DNA from: Paenibacillus dakarensis
GTDB lineage: Bacteria; Bacillota; Bacilli; Paenibacillales; Paenibacillaceae
Length of the DNA stretch: 64,000 nucleotides
Direction: 5' to 3'
Assembly: GCF_001373415.1 (NCBI RefSeq)
Contig: NZ_CDSE01000021.1
Span: 1 to 64,000, forward strand
The notes beneath the pieces were generated by a model. It saw nothing but the letters and a program-made list of their open reading frames with translations. It searched no databases and was not told the DNA's origin. Shown here piece after piece: positions 35,305 to 43,748 of this stretch. The position numbers were made by a program, and so were the translations under genes. Positions within the stretch are counted from its first letter, which is position 1. Each line of letters starts with the position of its first letter.

Positions 35305-36255
35305 CTAAAGGACAAACTTCCAAATGATCCAGCATATAAGAACAGATACCCATGAGATGAAACCAAATACCATGACAATCTTATTCTCGCTCCAGCCATA
35401 TTTTAAGCTGAAATGATAATGAATCGGAGCCATTTTGAACAAGCGAAGCTTTGTGCGTTTATAGTACCAGACCTGCAAAATGACGGACAATTGTTCTGCG
35501 AGATAGACTGAAAACAGAATGGGAATTAGAATTTCAACCTTTTCAATAACGGCTAAGAAGGAAAGCGAACCACCAATGGCGAGTGATCCCGTATCCCCCA
35601 TAAACGCCCTGGCTGGATAAATATTGTAGAGAAATAAACCGAGCAGGCAGCCAATCATGACTAGTGAAAATGCTTGTACTTCAGGTTTGTCCGAGATCAT
35701 AAAGAAGAAAAAATAAGTGGGGATCGCAACATTGATCAATAACCCGTCCAGACCATCCGTAAAATTGATAGCATTCGCTGAACCAACCACAAACAGGAGC
35801 ATGATTACGATATACACGGAAACGGGCAGTTGCAGCTGAAACCCTTGGAACAACGTAATGTCACTTGTCAGCGAAAACGAACGGAACAATATGAATAGCA
35901 GCGCACCAGTAAAAGCGAATTGGAACACAAGCTTTGTCCTTCCGGAGATACCGGATGGGTCCTGCCATGCTGCCTTTTTGAAATCATCCATAAAGCCGAC
36001 CGAACTGAATAAGAGAAATGTAGCGCATAAGAAGATCATCAATGGGGTGGGGTGAAACTGTAATGAAGTTACCACGCCGATAAGTAAGATCAGTCCGGCC
36101 ATCAGCGGTGTTCCCTGTTTGGCTTGATGATCAGGCGGCAACTCAGATCGAATGGGCTGTGTAAGATTTAGAACGCGCAAGCCCCATATGAGTAGTGGTG
36201 TAGTAAACGCCACAAGCAAGAACGAAAGACCAGAAACCCCGAAAATCCCAAACAT
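35305..36255 (-). CDS. MraY-like glycosyl-1-phosphate transferase paralogue
   Basis: 316 residues from the ATG at 36255, chosen because the protein then begins like MraY (P-L-L-I-W-G-L-R, T-Q-P-I-R); a GTG at 36345 overlapping the upstream gene would add 30 atypical residues. Ten or so membrane helices. Family motifs are present: F-M-D-D-F-K-K, N-A-I-N-F-T-D-G-L-D-G-L and F-M-G-D-T-G-S-L. The MraY triple-histidine segment reads H-Y-H-F instead of H-H-H-F. It transfers a sugar-phosphate from a UDP-sugar to undecaprenyl phosphate. It is outside the cell-division cluster, so it is more likely an accessory paralogue than the essential MraY. Confidence 0.87.
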   Translation of the reverse strand: MFGIFGVSGLSFLLVAFTTPLLIWGLRVLNLTQPIRSELPPDHQAKQGTPLMAGLILLIGVVTSLQFHPTPLMIFLCATFLLFSSVGFMDDFKKAAWQDPSGISGRTKLVFQFAFTGALLFILFRSFSLTSDITLFQGFQLQLPVSVYIVIMLLFVVGSANAINFTDGLDGLLINVAIPTYFFFFMISDKPEVQAFSLVMIGCLLGLFLYNIYPARAFMGDTGSLAIGGSLSFLAVIEKVEILIPILFSVYLAEQLSVILQVWYYKRTKLRLFKMAPIHYHFSLKYGWSENKIVMVFGFISWVSVLICWIIWKFVL

Positions 36256-36337
36256 GCTAAAAGCCCCACTTTCATTATGGATAAGTACCCTTAATCTATT
36301 GTAATTCAAGATGTTGGACAAATATTCCTCTTGCGAG

Positions 36338-37117
36338 TTAACCACTTAAGCCGTTTAAAAAATCTTCTATTCTACGATTGACTTCGTCTGAATTATCCAG
36401 ATTCGTCAAATGATGCGCGTTTGGAATCTGATGTATGATTGCACCTGGAATTCGTGCCCCTAACTCGGCCTGCTGCCGACCGACCATATTATCCTTGTCA
36501 CCGTACAAGATGAGGGTTGGGCATTTCACCTTTTCCAAATCGTCCTTACTTTCCATACGCAGATTACCGGCCCAATGCCGTATGAAATTGCGATGTGTCA
36601 TCAATCCGAACGCTTCCATGACAAAATCGTGATTAGAAGGCGTGATTTTCGAGAGTGCATCTGCTGTCAGCTTGGCCGTCGTTCTCAGAGGGATTAGACG
36701 TGTGGCGAGGCGGCTGAACGGAGCGGTAGTCTTTTCAAACCAATTGAACGTATTCGTGAACGGGGTGCCGATCAACACAAGCGCCTGTACACGCTCCGGG
36801 TAACGGACAGCAGTCTGCAACGAAATATGCCCGCCCATCGACAACCCGCACAAAATGGCAGACGGAAGCTCCAGTTTATCCATTAGTGCGGCTAAGTCTT
36901 TGCTGAAAAGCTCCGGATCAACCTCGCCCTCCGGCAAAGAGGAATTTCCATGCCCCCTAACATCCCATGCAACCGTCCGATATGAATTGGAGAAATAATC
37001 AATTTGCGGCACCCATTGTTTATGATACATCGAGTGGCCATGCGTAAAAATAATTGCGGGACCGCTTCCCTTTTCTTCGTAATATATATCAGTGCCGTTT
37101 ATTTTGAACGTTGCCAT
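36338..37117 (-). CDS. Alpha/beta-hydrolase fold protein
   Basis: 259 residues. The oxyanion H-G segment is F-T-H-G-H-S-M, then W-D-V-R-G-H-G-N-S, the nucleophile elbow C-G-L-S-M-G-G, an acid in G-D-K-D-N, and the catalytic histidine in N-A-H-H-L. Typical of esterases, lipases or C-C hydrolases; substrate unknown. It is divergent from a TetR regulator across a 96-nt spacer with a palindromic operator, and the MraY-like gene follows on the same strand. Confidence 0.9.
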   Translation of the reverse strand: MATFKINGTDIYYEEKGSGPAIIFTHGHSMYHKQWVPQIDYFSNSYRTVAWDVRGHGNSSLPEGEVDPELFSKDLAALMDKLELPSAILCGLSMGGHISLQTAVRYPERVQALVLIGTPFTNTFNWFEKTTAPFSRLATRLIPLRTTAKLTADALSKITPSNHDFVMEAFGLMTHRNFIRHWAGNLRMESKDDLEKVKCPTLILYGDKDNMVGRQQAELGARIPGAIIHQIPNAHHLTNLDNSDEVNRRIEDFLNGLSG

Positions 37118-37142
37118 GTGTACTCACCTCTTCAACCTAATT

Positions 37143-37170
37143 ATGAAATATTTGTTGGAATATATTTCAT
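37143..37170. promoter_or_regulatory. Palindromic operator between hydrolase and TetR gene
   Basis: ATGAAATAT, 10 nt, ATATTTCAT: perfect 9-bp arms spanning 28 bp in the divergent spacer. Size and place are typical of a TetR-family operator, and the adjacent TetR protein is the obvious ligand. Confidence 0.75.
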
Positions 37171-37213
37171 ATCTTGAAGTATTGTAATGATATTAATGGT
37201 ATCGGGGTGCAAT

Positions 37214-37816
37214 ATGAATGGATTCGAAAGACGAAGAGAACAGAAGCGCCAAGCGATTTGCGGGGCGGCTACTGAGTTATATATGAGACATGGGCTGCGC
37301 AATGTCAGCATTGCAGCGATTGCGGAGGCTGCAGGTGTTTCGCAAGTAACGATTTACAACTACTTCGGAAGCAAGGATGAACTGACTCGAGACGTTGTCG
37401 CCAATTATTTGGATCAATACTTGAAGGAGTTTGAAGCCTTCTGTGAAGGGGAACTTCCGTATCAGGAAAAGCTGGAACAGCTGCTGCTTCGCTCTAGCGC
37501 ATTCGACAACCTCCACATTCAATTTCTAGATACGTTTCTCTCCGAGGTCCCTGAAATGGCGGAAATCATCAAAGAATATGAAGCGAAGCTGATTCCATTG
37601 TTCGTCGCTTTTATTGAGGAAGGTAAACGGCTTGGATACCTTAACAGTTCGCTCTCCACCGATACCATTCTGTTTTATATAAGTCTGTTCAGCAGTGAGA
37701 CACTAAAGAGGCTGCGAGAGGAACAGGATGAAAATCGCAAGCGGCAGATGTACAAGGAACTGTTTGTGATTTTCTTCAATGGCGTAGGCGAGCGTTCTCT
37801 GGACATATCGCTATAA
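37214..37816 (+). CDS. TetR/AcrR-family transcriptional regulator
   Basis: 200 residues from the ATG at 37214 (GGGGTG just upstream); an earlier in-frame start at 37187 lies inside the promoter spacer. The N-terminal helix-turn-helix is clear (V-S-I-A-A-I-A-E-A-A-G-V-S-Q-V-T-I-Y-N-Y). The C-terminal helical domain would bind an unknown ligand. It probably represses itself and the divergent hydrolase/MraY unit through the 28-bp palindrome. Confidence 0.92.
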   Translation: MNGFERRREQKRQAICGAATELYMRHGLRNVSIAAIAEAAGVSQVTIYNYFGSKDELTRDVVANYLDQYLKEFEAFCEGELPYQEKLEQLLLRSSAFDNLHIQFLDTFLSEVPEMAEIIKEYEAKLIPLFVAFIEEGKRLGYLNSSLSTDTILFYISLFSSETLKRLREEQDENRKRQMYKELFVIFFNGVGERSLDISL

Positions 37817-37920
37817 GTTTCCCTCCTTGTGAACGGCTCTCATTAAAAATGAAAAATCCAGCCTGCGTTACATGGTCATTTTCACTTGCCCTGCGCAGAC
37901 TTTTCTGTTATTTTTGATAG

Positions 37921-37958
37921 TAACAAAGTGTTATTAACAAAAAGGTACTAAGTGTTAT
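37921..37958 (+). promoter_or_regulatory. Candidate NrtR-type operator pair upstream of pnuC
   Basis: Two direct copies of an AAGTGTTA core: TAACAAAGTGTTA (37921-37933, itself an inverted repeat TAACA/TGTTA) and TACTAAGTGTTAT (37946-37958). The second is embedded in an AACAAAA/TTTTGTT inverted repeat. The operon ends with an NrtR-like regulator, so these are the best candidates for its binding sites. Not a match to a consensus I can verify here. Confidence 0.4.
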
Positions 37959-38002
37959 GCCTTTTGTTCTTTAAATAACTAGAGAATGCGGAGGGATGCA
38001 AT

Positions 38003-38686
38003 GTGAAGAAGGCTGCGGGTGGATGGAACCTGTTCGAAATAACGTGGTTGGTGTTGTTCACCTCAATCGCTATCGGGTTTACGGTGATTTTAAAGGACTC
38101 TTTATTCGGGTTTACGGTTTTTATTACCGGTGTGCTATGTGTGGTGCTTGCGGCGAAGGGCAGTCTGATGAGTTATGTATTCGGTATGTATAATACCTTC
38201 GGTTATGCCTATTTGGCTTATATTAACGGGTTGTTTGGGGAGGTTATGCTGAATCTGCTGTTCTTCGTTCCTATGAATGTCATTGGGTTCTACATGTGGA
38301 AAAATAACCGCCAAGACAACGGCAAGCTGGTCATGCGTCAGATGGAGCTCAGAGGTCTGATTTTCGTGGGGATGATCTGCGTATTAAGTTGTTTGCTGCT
38401 GGGATTCGGGCTTTCGTTCATTCCGGGGCAGAACTCGCCTTACATCGATGCCACAACGACGGTGCTGTCCGTTGTTGCAACCTTTTTAATGGTTCGAAGG
38501 TTCAAGGAACAATGGCTCGTCTATATCGTGTTGAATCTGTTTACCGTGCTGCTGTGGGTGATTCGGACGCTGGACGGAAGCGGTGAGGGATTGCTGATGA
38601 TCGTGATGTGGAGCGCGTATTTGGTTAATGCGGTATACGGCTATTACAATTGGAACAAAGGGGCCAAGGAGGTGGCTGCAGCATGA
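38003..38686 (+). CDS. pnuC: Nicotinamide riboside/mononucleotide transporter PnuC
   Basis: 227 residues with seven or so membrane helices and the PnuC signature pattern (G-M-Y-N-T-F-G-Y-A-Y-L-A-Y near residue 60; F-F-V-P-M-N-V-I-G-F-Y-M-W near 87). It imports nicotinamide riboside, which the downstream NadR kinase traps by phosphorylation. GTG start with GGAGGG upstream. Its last codons overlap the nadR start (ATGA), showing tight coupling. Confidence 0.93.
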   Translation: MKKAAGGWNLFEITWLVLFTSIAIGFTVILKDSLFGFTVFITGVLCVVLAAKGSLMSYVFGMYNTFGYAYLAYINGLFGEVMLNLLFFVPMNVIGFYMWKNNRQDNGKLVMRQMELRGLIFVGMICVLSCLLLGFGLSFIPGQNSPYIDATTTVLSVVATFLMVRRFKEQWLVYIVLNLFTVLLWVIRTLDGSGEGLLMIVMWSAYLVNAVYGYYNWNKGAKEVAAA

Positions 38687-39696
38687 AAACGCTTGGACTT
38701 ACGCTTGGGAAGTTTGCCCCGCTGCATAAGGGGCATCAGTTCATGATCGAAACGGCCCTGCAAGAGGTCGATGAGCTGATCGTGGTCATTTACGAGACGA
38801 GCGTCACCTCGATTCCGCTTCATATCCGGGCGAACTGGATTCGAAAGCTCTACCCGGGAGTTCGGGTAATCGAGGCTTGGGATGGACCGGACGGATATTC
38901 GGATGACAGGGAGCATGAAATTCGGGAAGAACAGTATATACTCGGTTTACTGAACGGTGAGAAAGTTACGCATTTTTACTCAAGTGAGTTTTACGGCGGG
39001 CATATGAGCCTCGCTTTGGGTGCAGTAGACCGGCGGGTAGATGAAGCCCGCAAGCGGGTTCCGGTCTCAGCGACGATGGTTCGCTCCGATCCCTATAAGT
39101 ACAGGGAGTTCGTAAGTGATATCGTATACAGGGACTTGATCACGAAGGTGGTATTCGTTGGAGCGATGTCGACGGGTAAATCGACGATCACTGAGGCACT
39201 GGCACGGCAGTACGGCACGACCTATGCGAGCGAATACGGACGCGATTACTGGACCGAGCATCAGGTGGACCGGAGAATCGGCCTGGAAGCGTTCAATGAA
39301 ATTGCAGTGGGTCATATCGAGCGCGAGGAGCAGGCTTTGCTTGCGGCCAACCGGTTTCTGTTCGTTGATACCAATGCGATTACGACATATATGTTCGCAA
39401 TGGACTATCACGGTAAAGCCCCGGAGCTATTAACCCGGATCGCCCTGGAGAATGCGCAGCGCTACGATCTGTTCTTCCTATGCGATGACGATATTCCTTA
39501 CGACGATACATGGGACCGCAGCGGGGATCAGAAGCGGCATGTTTTTCATAAACAGATTATCGCGGACTTGAAAGAGCGGCGTATTCCCTACATTACACTG
39601 CGGGGGAGTCTTGAGGAACGGATGCACAAGGTAGATGAGGTGTTGGCGAAGTTCGAGCCCTACCGAAACTATTTCGGGGAGCTGCTGAATGGTTAG
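38683..39696 (+). CDS. nadR: NadR-type NMN adenylyltransferase / ribosylnicotinamide kinase
   Basis: 337 residues, bifunctional. The N-terminal nucleotidyltransferase domain has H15-K-G-H18 and the late V-S-A-T-M-V-R-S motif; the C-terminal kinase has a Walker A loop G160-A-M-S-T-G-K-S-T. It phosphorylates nicotinamide riboside to NMN and adenylates NMN to NAD. The E. coli-type N-terminal repressor helix-turn-helix is absent, so regulation is left to the separate NrtR-like protein downstream. ATG overlaps the pnuC stop. Confidence 0.93.
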   Translation: MKTLGLTLGKFAPLHKGHQFMIETALQEVDELIVVIYETSVTSIPLHIRANWIRKLYPGVRVIEAWDGPDGYSDDREHEIREEQYILGLLNGEKVTHFYSSEFYGGHMSLALGAVDRRVDEARKRVPVSATMVRSDPYKYREFVSDIVYRDLITKVVFVGAMSTGKSTITEALARQYGTTYASEYGRDYWTEHQVDRRIGLEAFNEIAVGHIEREEQALLAANRFLFVDTNAITTYMFAMDYHGKAPELLTRIALENAQRYDLFFLCDDDIPYDDTWDRSGDQKRHVFHKQIIADLKERRIPYITLRGSLEERMHKVDEVLAKFEPYRNYFGELLNG

Positions 39697-39761
39697 AATA
39701 AGATGCAGGCAGGGGTAAATGATTCCGAATTAAGAATCCAAAATCAAGGAGGCGAACCCAC

Positions 39762-40646
39762 TTGGAATGGTTGGATCGCGATGGGCTTACGGAACGTGAG
39801 TTTTTGGAGCGTTACCGGGCAGGAGATTACGAGCGACCCTCGGTAGCCGCGGATATGGTTATCTTCACCGTTACAGATGCGGAGGCAGACAGCTATCGCA
39901 AGCTGCCGGAAAAAGAACTCCGCATTCTGCTCATTCGCCGGGGGGGTCATCCCTTCCTGGGCAAATGGGCGCTGCCTGGCGGCTTTGTTCATCCGAACGA
40001 GACGACTGAGCAGGCTGCGGTAAGGGAACTGCGTGAAGAAACGGGTGTGGACGACGTTTATTTGGAGCAGTTGTATACGTTCAGTGATATCGGACGCGAT
40101 CCCCGAGCTTGGGTGATGAGCTGCAGTTATATGGCTCTGATTAATAGCGACAGATTGGAGCTTAAGGCGGGTGACGATGCGACTGACGCTGCTTGGTTCA
40201 AGGTATCTTATCGGTTGCTGCGGGAGCAGAAGGAGCTGATGGAAGACGGATACGTCAAGACGCTGGAGTACGAACTCAAGCTAAGCGGTGAAGAGGAGCT
40301 TTCGGCGGTAGTGACGAAAACGTTGACAGTGAAGGCTGCATCGACCGGCACGGATTATGAAATTGTATCGAATGACGGATTAGCCTTCGACCATGCGAAG
40401 ATCATTGCATATGCTATCGAGCGGCTGCGGGGAAAAGTGAATTATACCGATATTGCGCTGCATTTGATGCCGAAGCTTTTTACTTTAACGGAGTTGCAGC
40501 AGGTTTATGAGGTGATTTTGGATAAAGAGCTTTTGAAAGCGGCCTTTCGGCGTAAGGTGGCCAATCTCGTTGCGGAGACCGATCATTACACTGAAAATGC
40601 GGGGCACAGGCCATCTCGCCTGTACCGGAGAAATTTGGAGGATTAA
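39762..40646 (+). CDS. nrtR: NrtR-like Nudix-domain transcriptional regulator
   Basis: 294 residues. N-terminal Nudix domain with a complete Nudix box at about 73-96 (G-G-F-V-H-P-N-E, then R-E-L-R-E-E-T-G-V), so it may still hydrolyse or bind ADP-ribose. The C-terminal winged helix has the NrtR pattern F-T-L-T-E-L-Q-Q-V-Y-E-V-I-L and F-R-R-K-V. NrtR proteins repress NAD-synthesis genes and let go when ADP-ribose rises. TTG start with GGAGG at 9 nt. Third gene of the pnuC-nadR unit, 65 nt after nadR. Confidence 0.88.
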   Translation: MEWLDRDGLTEREFLERYRAGDYERPSVAADMVIFTVTDAEADSYRKLPEKELRILLIRRGGHPFLGKWALPGGFVHPNETTEQAAVRELREETGVDDVYLEQLYTFSDIGRDPRAWVMSCSYMALINSDRLELKAGDDATDAAWFKVSYRLLREQKELMEDGYVKTLEYELKLSGEEELSAVVTKTLTVKAASTGTDYEIVSNDGLAFDHAKIIAYAIERLRGKVNYTDIALHLMPKLFTLTELQQVYEVILDKELLKAAFRRKVANLVAETDHYTENAGHRPSRLYRRNLED

Positions 40647-40687
40647 TATGGGCCGGTCCAATCCAGACGCGGAGACCCCTACAAGCT

Positions 40688-40718
40688 AAAAAGAGCTGCA
40701 TCATGGCAGCTCTTTTTT
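40688..40718. terminator. Terminator between nrtR and the stalk-domain gene
   Basis: AAAAGAGCTGC and GCAGCTCTTTT form an 11-bp stem around ATCATG, with A- and T-runs on both sides. It can serve both convergent genes. Confidence 0.85.
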
Positions 40719-40756
40719 AACCAATAATTCTTCAAATCAATTCAGGTCACATCGCA

Positions 40757-41872
40757 TCACTTCGGCGTCGCAGTAACCTGTATATCACTGTAATACAATG
40801 TACTTAAGCCTTCAAACCCGGAGTGTGTACCAATTAATAAATAAATCTTACCCTGTGCATCGGTCGTTACTGTAGCGCTATAATCAAAGTCCACTCGCTG
40901 AAATCCCTCTTTACCGGGATCTGGTTTTCGAATATCGCCAATCACCGTAGCATTCTCTCCATTGCTAGATTGGTATCCGATGTCAAGATTCATACGATAA
41001 TACAGGTTTTCTGCATCCTTCACGGTTAATGCTTGCGGTTCTTTATTTACAATGCCAGCCTTTACAAAAACAGATTCAGCCGGGGCTACACCGACTCCGT
41101 CTGACCCCGCTTTCTGATCTGTGTACATAGCGAAATTCATCTTCACGTCATAGTCGGTATTTGGTTTAAGGCCGCCTACACCCCGGGAAAGGAACATGAA
41201 TAAATCCCCATTTTGATTGATACCTGACAGTTTCAAACCGTATTTCGGTTCCTGCTGTTCCGGGAGAGGGATAAGCTCTCTCGTATGTTTAAGTTCATAG
41301 GTGTCCGGATTATAGTCAACCGGCAATTCCGAGAAGCCGCCTTTCCAACCCTGCTCGTCTTTATTAAAATCATAATTTATGTATATAGGATCGGCGGAAT
41401 CTAAGTGCTGCGAGACGGTAACCGTTCGGGAGCCAGGCTCCCATACAAGCTTGGCATTCATAAGAAGAGCCACGCTTCTGGCAGGCACAAACACACGGCC
41501 ATTCACCAGTCTTACATGCTCCGGAAGCTGTATTTGTTCTCCATGAGCATTAACGGCAATGTTGGAGTCTATCGTTAGTGTAATATCTCTAAACGACCGA
41601 CCTGATAAAGTGATTGACTGATCGGTTTGATTCCATGTTACTTGGGATCCGAGCGAGAGGGCCATTTCTCTCAAGGGCACCATGGAATGACTGTGCAGCT
41701 CGAAGGGCGCAGTCTCCAACAAGTGTTTATCCGATTCAACGGAATAAGATAATTGGTCCATTTGAAATTGAACGGATTGCTGTGTCGATTCAGCAGCACT
41801 GGACGTAGGATTGAACATCAAAGAAGCAGCAGTAGCTGTAATGAGACCAGATAAAGCCAATTTTTTCTTCAT
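40757..41872 (-). CDS. Secreted copper-amine-oxidase-N-like (stalk) domain protein
   Basis: 371 residues with a signal peptide (cleavage near S-S-A-A-E). Residues about 35-155 form the stalk-type domain found in Paenibacillus surface proteins (V-P-L-R-E-M-A; V-F-V-P-A-R-S-V-A; W-E-P-G-S-R-T-V-T-V). The rest is a beta-rich carbohydrate-binding-like domain (F-N-K-D-E-Q-G-W; Y-Y-S-D-I-Q-V near the end). No catalytic motif is seen. Probably a cell-surface binding protein. Weak start-site context. Confidence 0.8.
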   Translation of the reverse strand: MKKKLALSGLITATAASLMFNPTSSAAESTQQSVQFQMDQLSYSVESDKHLLETAPFELHSHSMVPLREMALSLGSQVTWNQTDQSITLSGRSFRDITLTIDSNIAVNAHGEQIQLPEHVRLVNGRVFVPARSVALLMNAKLVWEPGSRTVTVSQHLDSADPIYINYDFNKDEQGWKGGFSELPVDYNPDTYELKHTRELIPLPEQQEPKYGLKLSGINQNGDLFMFLSRGVGGLKPNTDYDVKMNFAMYTDQKAGSDGVGVAPAESVFVKAGIVNKEPQALTVKDAENLYYRMNLDIGYQSSNGENATVIGDIRKPDPGKEGFQRVDFDYSATVTTDAQGKIYLLIGTHSGFEGLSTLYYSDIQVTATPK

Positions 41873-42093
41873 AAAGCTTATGCACCATCCTTTGTGGCGT
41901 TTTGGTTATGTAGGGGACTTGCTTTGAAGCTGGAGCATTTACATTTCATTAACCCGATTGGCCCGGTTTATCACGGGGCATTCTGAAAATTGGATTGTTT
42001 TCTTTTCATGGGATATTTTAGATAGACGTTTTTTCCCGCAGGAGATACACTGGGAAAGCATTAAAGAATAGACATAATAGGAGCTTGAGAAAT

Positions 42094-43479
42094 GTGACCC
42101 AGACAGACCATATTCCATCATGGAAAAAACTTAGCCTATTTGCCGTTACCTGGCCCATATTCATCGATTCTGTACTTCGGATGATGCTGGGTACAGTGGA
42201 CGTGTTTATGTTAAGCCGCATATCCGACAAGGCAACGGGCGCTGTAGGCTTGGCCAACGAAATTATCTTCTTCTGTATTATGATGTTCGGGTTCGTCGGA
42301 ATCGGCACCAGCGTGGCGGTTTCCCAGTATATCGGTGCCCGGCGGGAACAAGAGGCGAGCCGGATCGCTGCATTGGCGATTACGATGAACCTGATTTTCG
42401 GAATCCTCGTTAGCATCCTGCTCGTTTTCTTTGGAGAGTCTCTCCTGGTGCTGATGAACCTTGACCCCGAGCAAATCGGAATCGCAAGTCACTATCTAAA
42501 AATCATCGGCGGCTTTATTTGGATTGAGGCACTGTCGTATGCGATATCTTCCGTAATTCGGGCAAACGGCCATACCAAAAGTGTTATGTTCGTGACGCTA
42601 GGCGTCAATCTAATCCATGTGACAGGTAATTATTTGCTCATTTTCGGGAACATGGGATTTCCGGAGTGGGGTGTGACAGGGGCGGCCATATCAACGGTCG
42701 TAAGCCGGCTGCTTGGTATCATCGTCCTGTTCTTCATTTTGTACCGACGGATTCCTGCACCGATTCGGCGAAAGGATTACGTTACCTGGAATGGTCCTTA
42801 TGTGAAGCAGATTATAAGCGTTGGCCTGCCTGCTGCGGGGGAGCATCTTTCCTGGCAGTCGCAGTACCTTATGATCATGAGCTTCGTGAATATTATTGGC
42901 TTTACGGCACTAAACACGCATGTTTACGTGATGAATGTATCGAACTATTTTATGGCCCTGGCGATGGCGATCGGGGCAGGGACCGAGATTATTGTTGGGC
43001 AAATGGTGGGCGCGGGAGAGATGAATGCTGCCTACAGGCGACTTATGAAAAGCGTGAAGGTCAGCTTTGTATTGACGCTGGCCATCGTTGGTATAGCGGT
43101 GATATTCCGGCATGATTTGATTAGTTTGTTCACGAATGATCCTGATATCATTGTGCTCGGAGCAAGTATTTTCTTGCTTTCCATTGTGATTGAGCCCGGG
43201 CGGACCTTCAATATGGTTATTATCAATTCGCTGCGTGCTGCCGGGGACGCACGTTTTCCCGTCTTGATGGGTGTCATCTCGATGTGGGGAATATCGGTGC
43301 CGCTTGCTTATGCACTTGGCGTTCATTTCGGGATGGGGCTGTTTGGCATATGGATTGCTTTTGCGGTGGACGAGTGGCTGCGCGGGATCATGATGCTGCT
43401 GCGCTGGAGAAGCCGGGCTTGGGAGAAGAAGGCGCTGGTAAAGCCGGCTTCTGATATGGATGATAAGATTGTGGCATAA
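42094..43479 (+). CDS. MATE-family multidrug efflux transporter
   Basis: 461 residues from the GTG at 42094, which is 10 nt after AGGAG; a TTG three codons earlier sits too close to that site. Twelve membrane helices in two related halves (G-T-V-D-V-F-M-L-S-R; G-L-P-A-A-G-E-H-L-S-W). MATE transporters export cationic drugs or metabolites in exchange for Na+ or H+. A strong terminator follows. Confidence 0.9.
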   Translation: MTQTDHIPSWKKLSLFAVTWPIFIDSVLRMMLGTVDVFMLSRISDKATGAVGLANEIIFFCIMMFGFVGIGTSVAVSQYIGARREQEASRIAALAITMNLIFGILVSILLVFFGESLLVLMNLDPEQIGIASHYLKIIGGFIWIEALSYAISSVIRANGHTKSVMFVTLGVNLIHVTGNYLLIFGNMGFPEWGVTGAAISTVVSRLLGIIVLFFILYRRIPAPIRRKDYVTWNGPYVKQIISVGLPAAGEHLSWQSQYLMIMSFVNIIGFTALNTHVYVMNVSNYFMALAMAIGAGTEIIVGQMVGAGEMNAAYRRLMKSVKVSFVLTLAIVGIAVIFRHDLISLFTNDPDIIVLGASIFLLSIVIEPGRTFNMVIINSLRAAGDARFPVLMGVISMWGISVPLAYALGVHFGMGLFGIWIAFAVDEWLRGIMMLLRWRSRAWEKKALVKPASDMDDKIVA

Positions 43480-43527
43480 TTCAGGGTTTGCGTGTGCGGG
43501 CAGCCGTAATGATATGAGATGAAGATC

Positions 43528-43557
43528 GAGCCTCCGAAACGGAGGCTTTCTTCTTTT
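43528..43557 (+). terminator. Terminator of the MATE gene
   Basis: GAGCCTCCG AAA CGGAGGCTT hairpin followed by TCTTCTTTT. Confidence 0.85.
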
Positions 43558-43748
43558 ACCTTGCGCCGTATGGAGTTCGGGTAATAAATATCCGCATCAA
43601 CTATGCTAAATCGGGTACCTAAAAACAACGTGAAAAATTTTTTTTCGTTTTGATGTTACCTTTTTCATTTCTGTGCGTTTATATGGATGAACACGGAGCC
43701 ATGGACCGTTGTTTGAATTTAAAACGTATAAGTGAAGGGGATATGAAA

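Noticed and set aside
36255..36345. GTG start at 36345 for the MraY-like protein.
   Set aside because: It would add 30 polar residues not typical for the family; the ATG at 36255 gives the normal MraY N-terminus.
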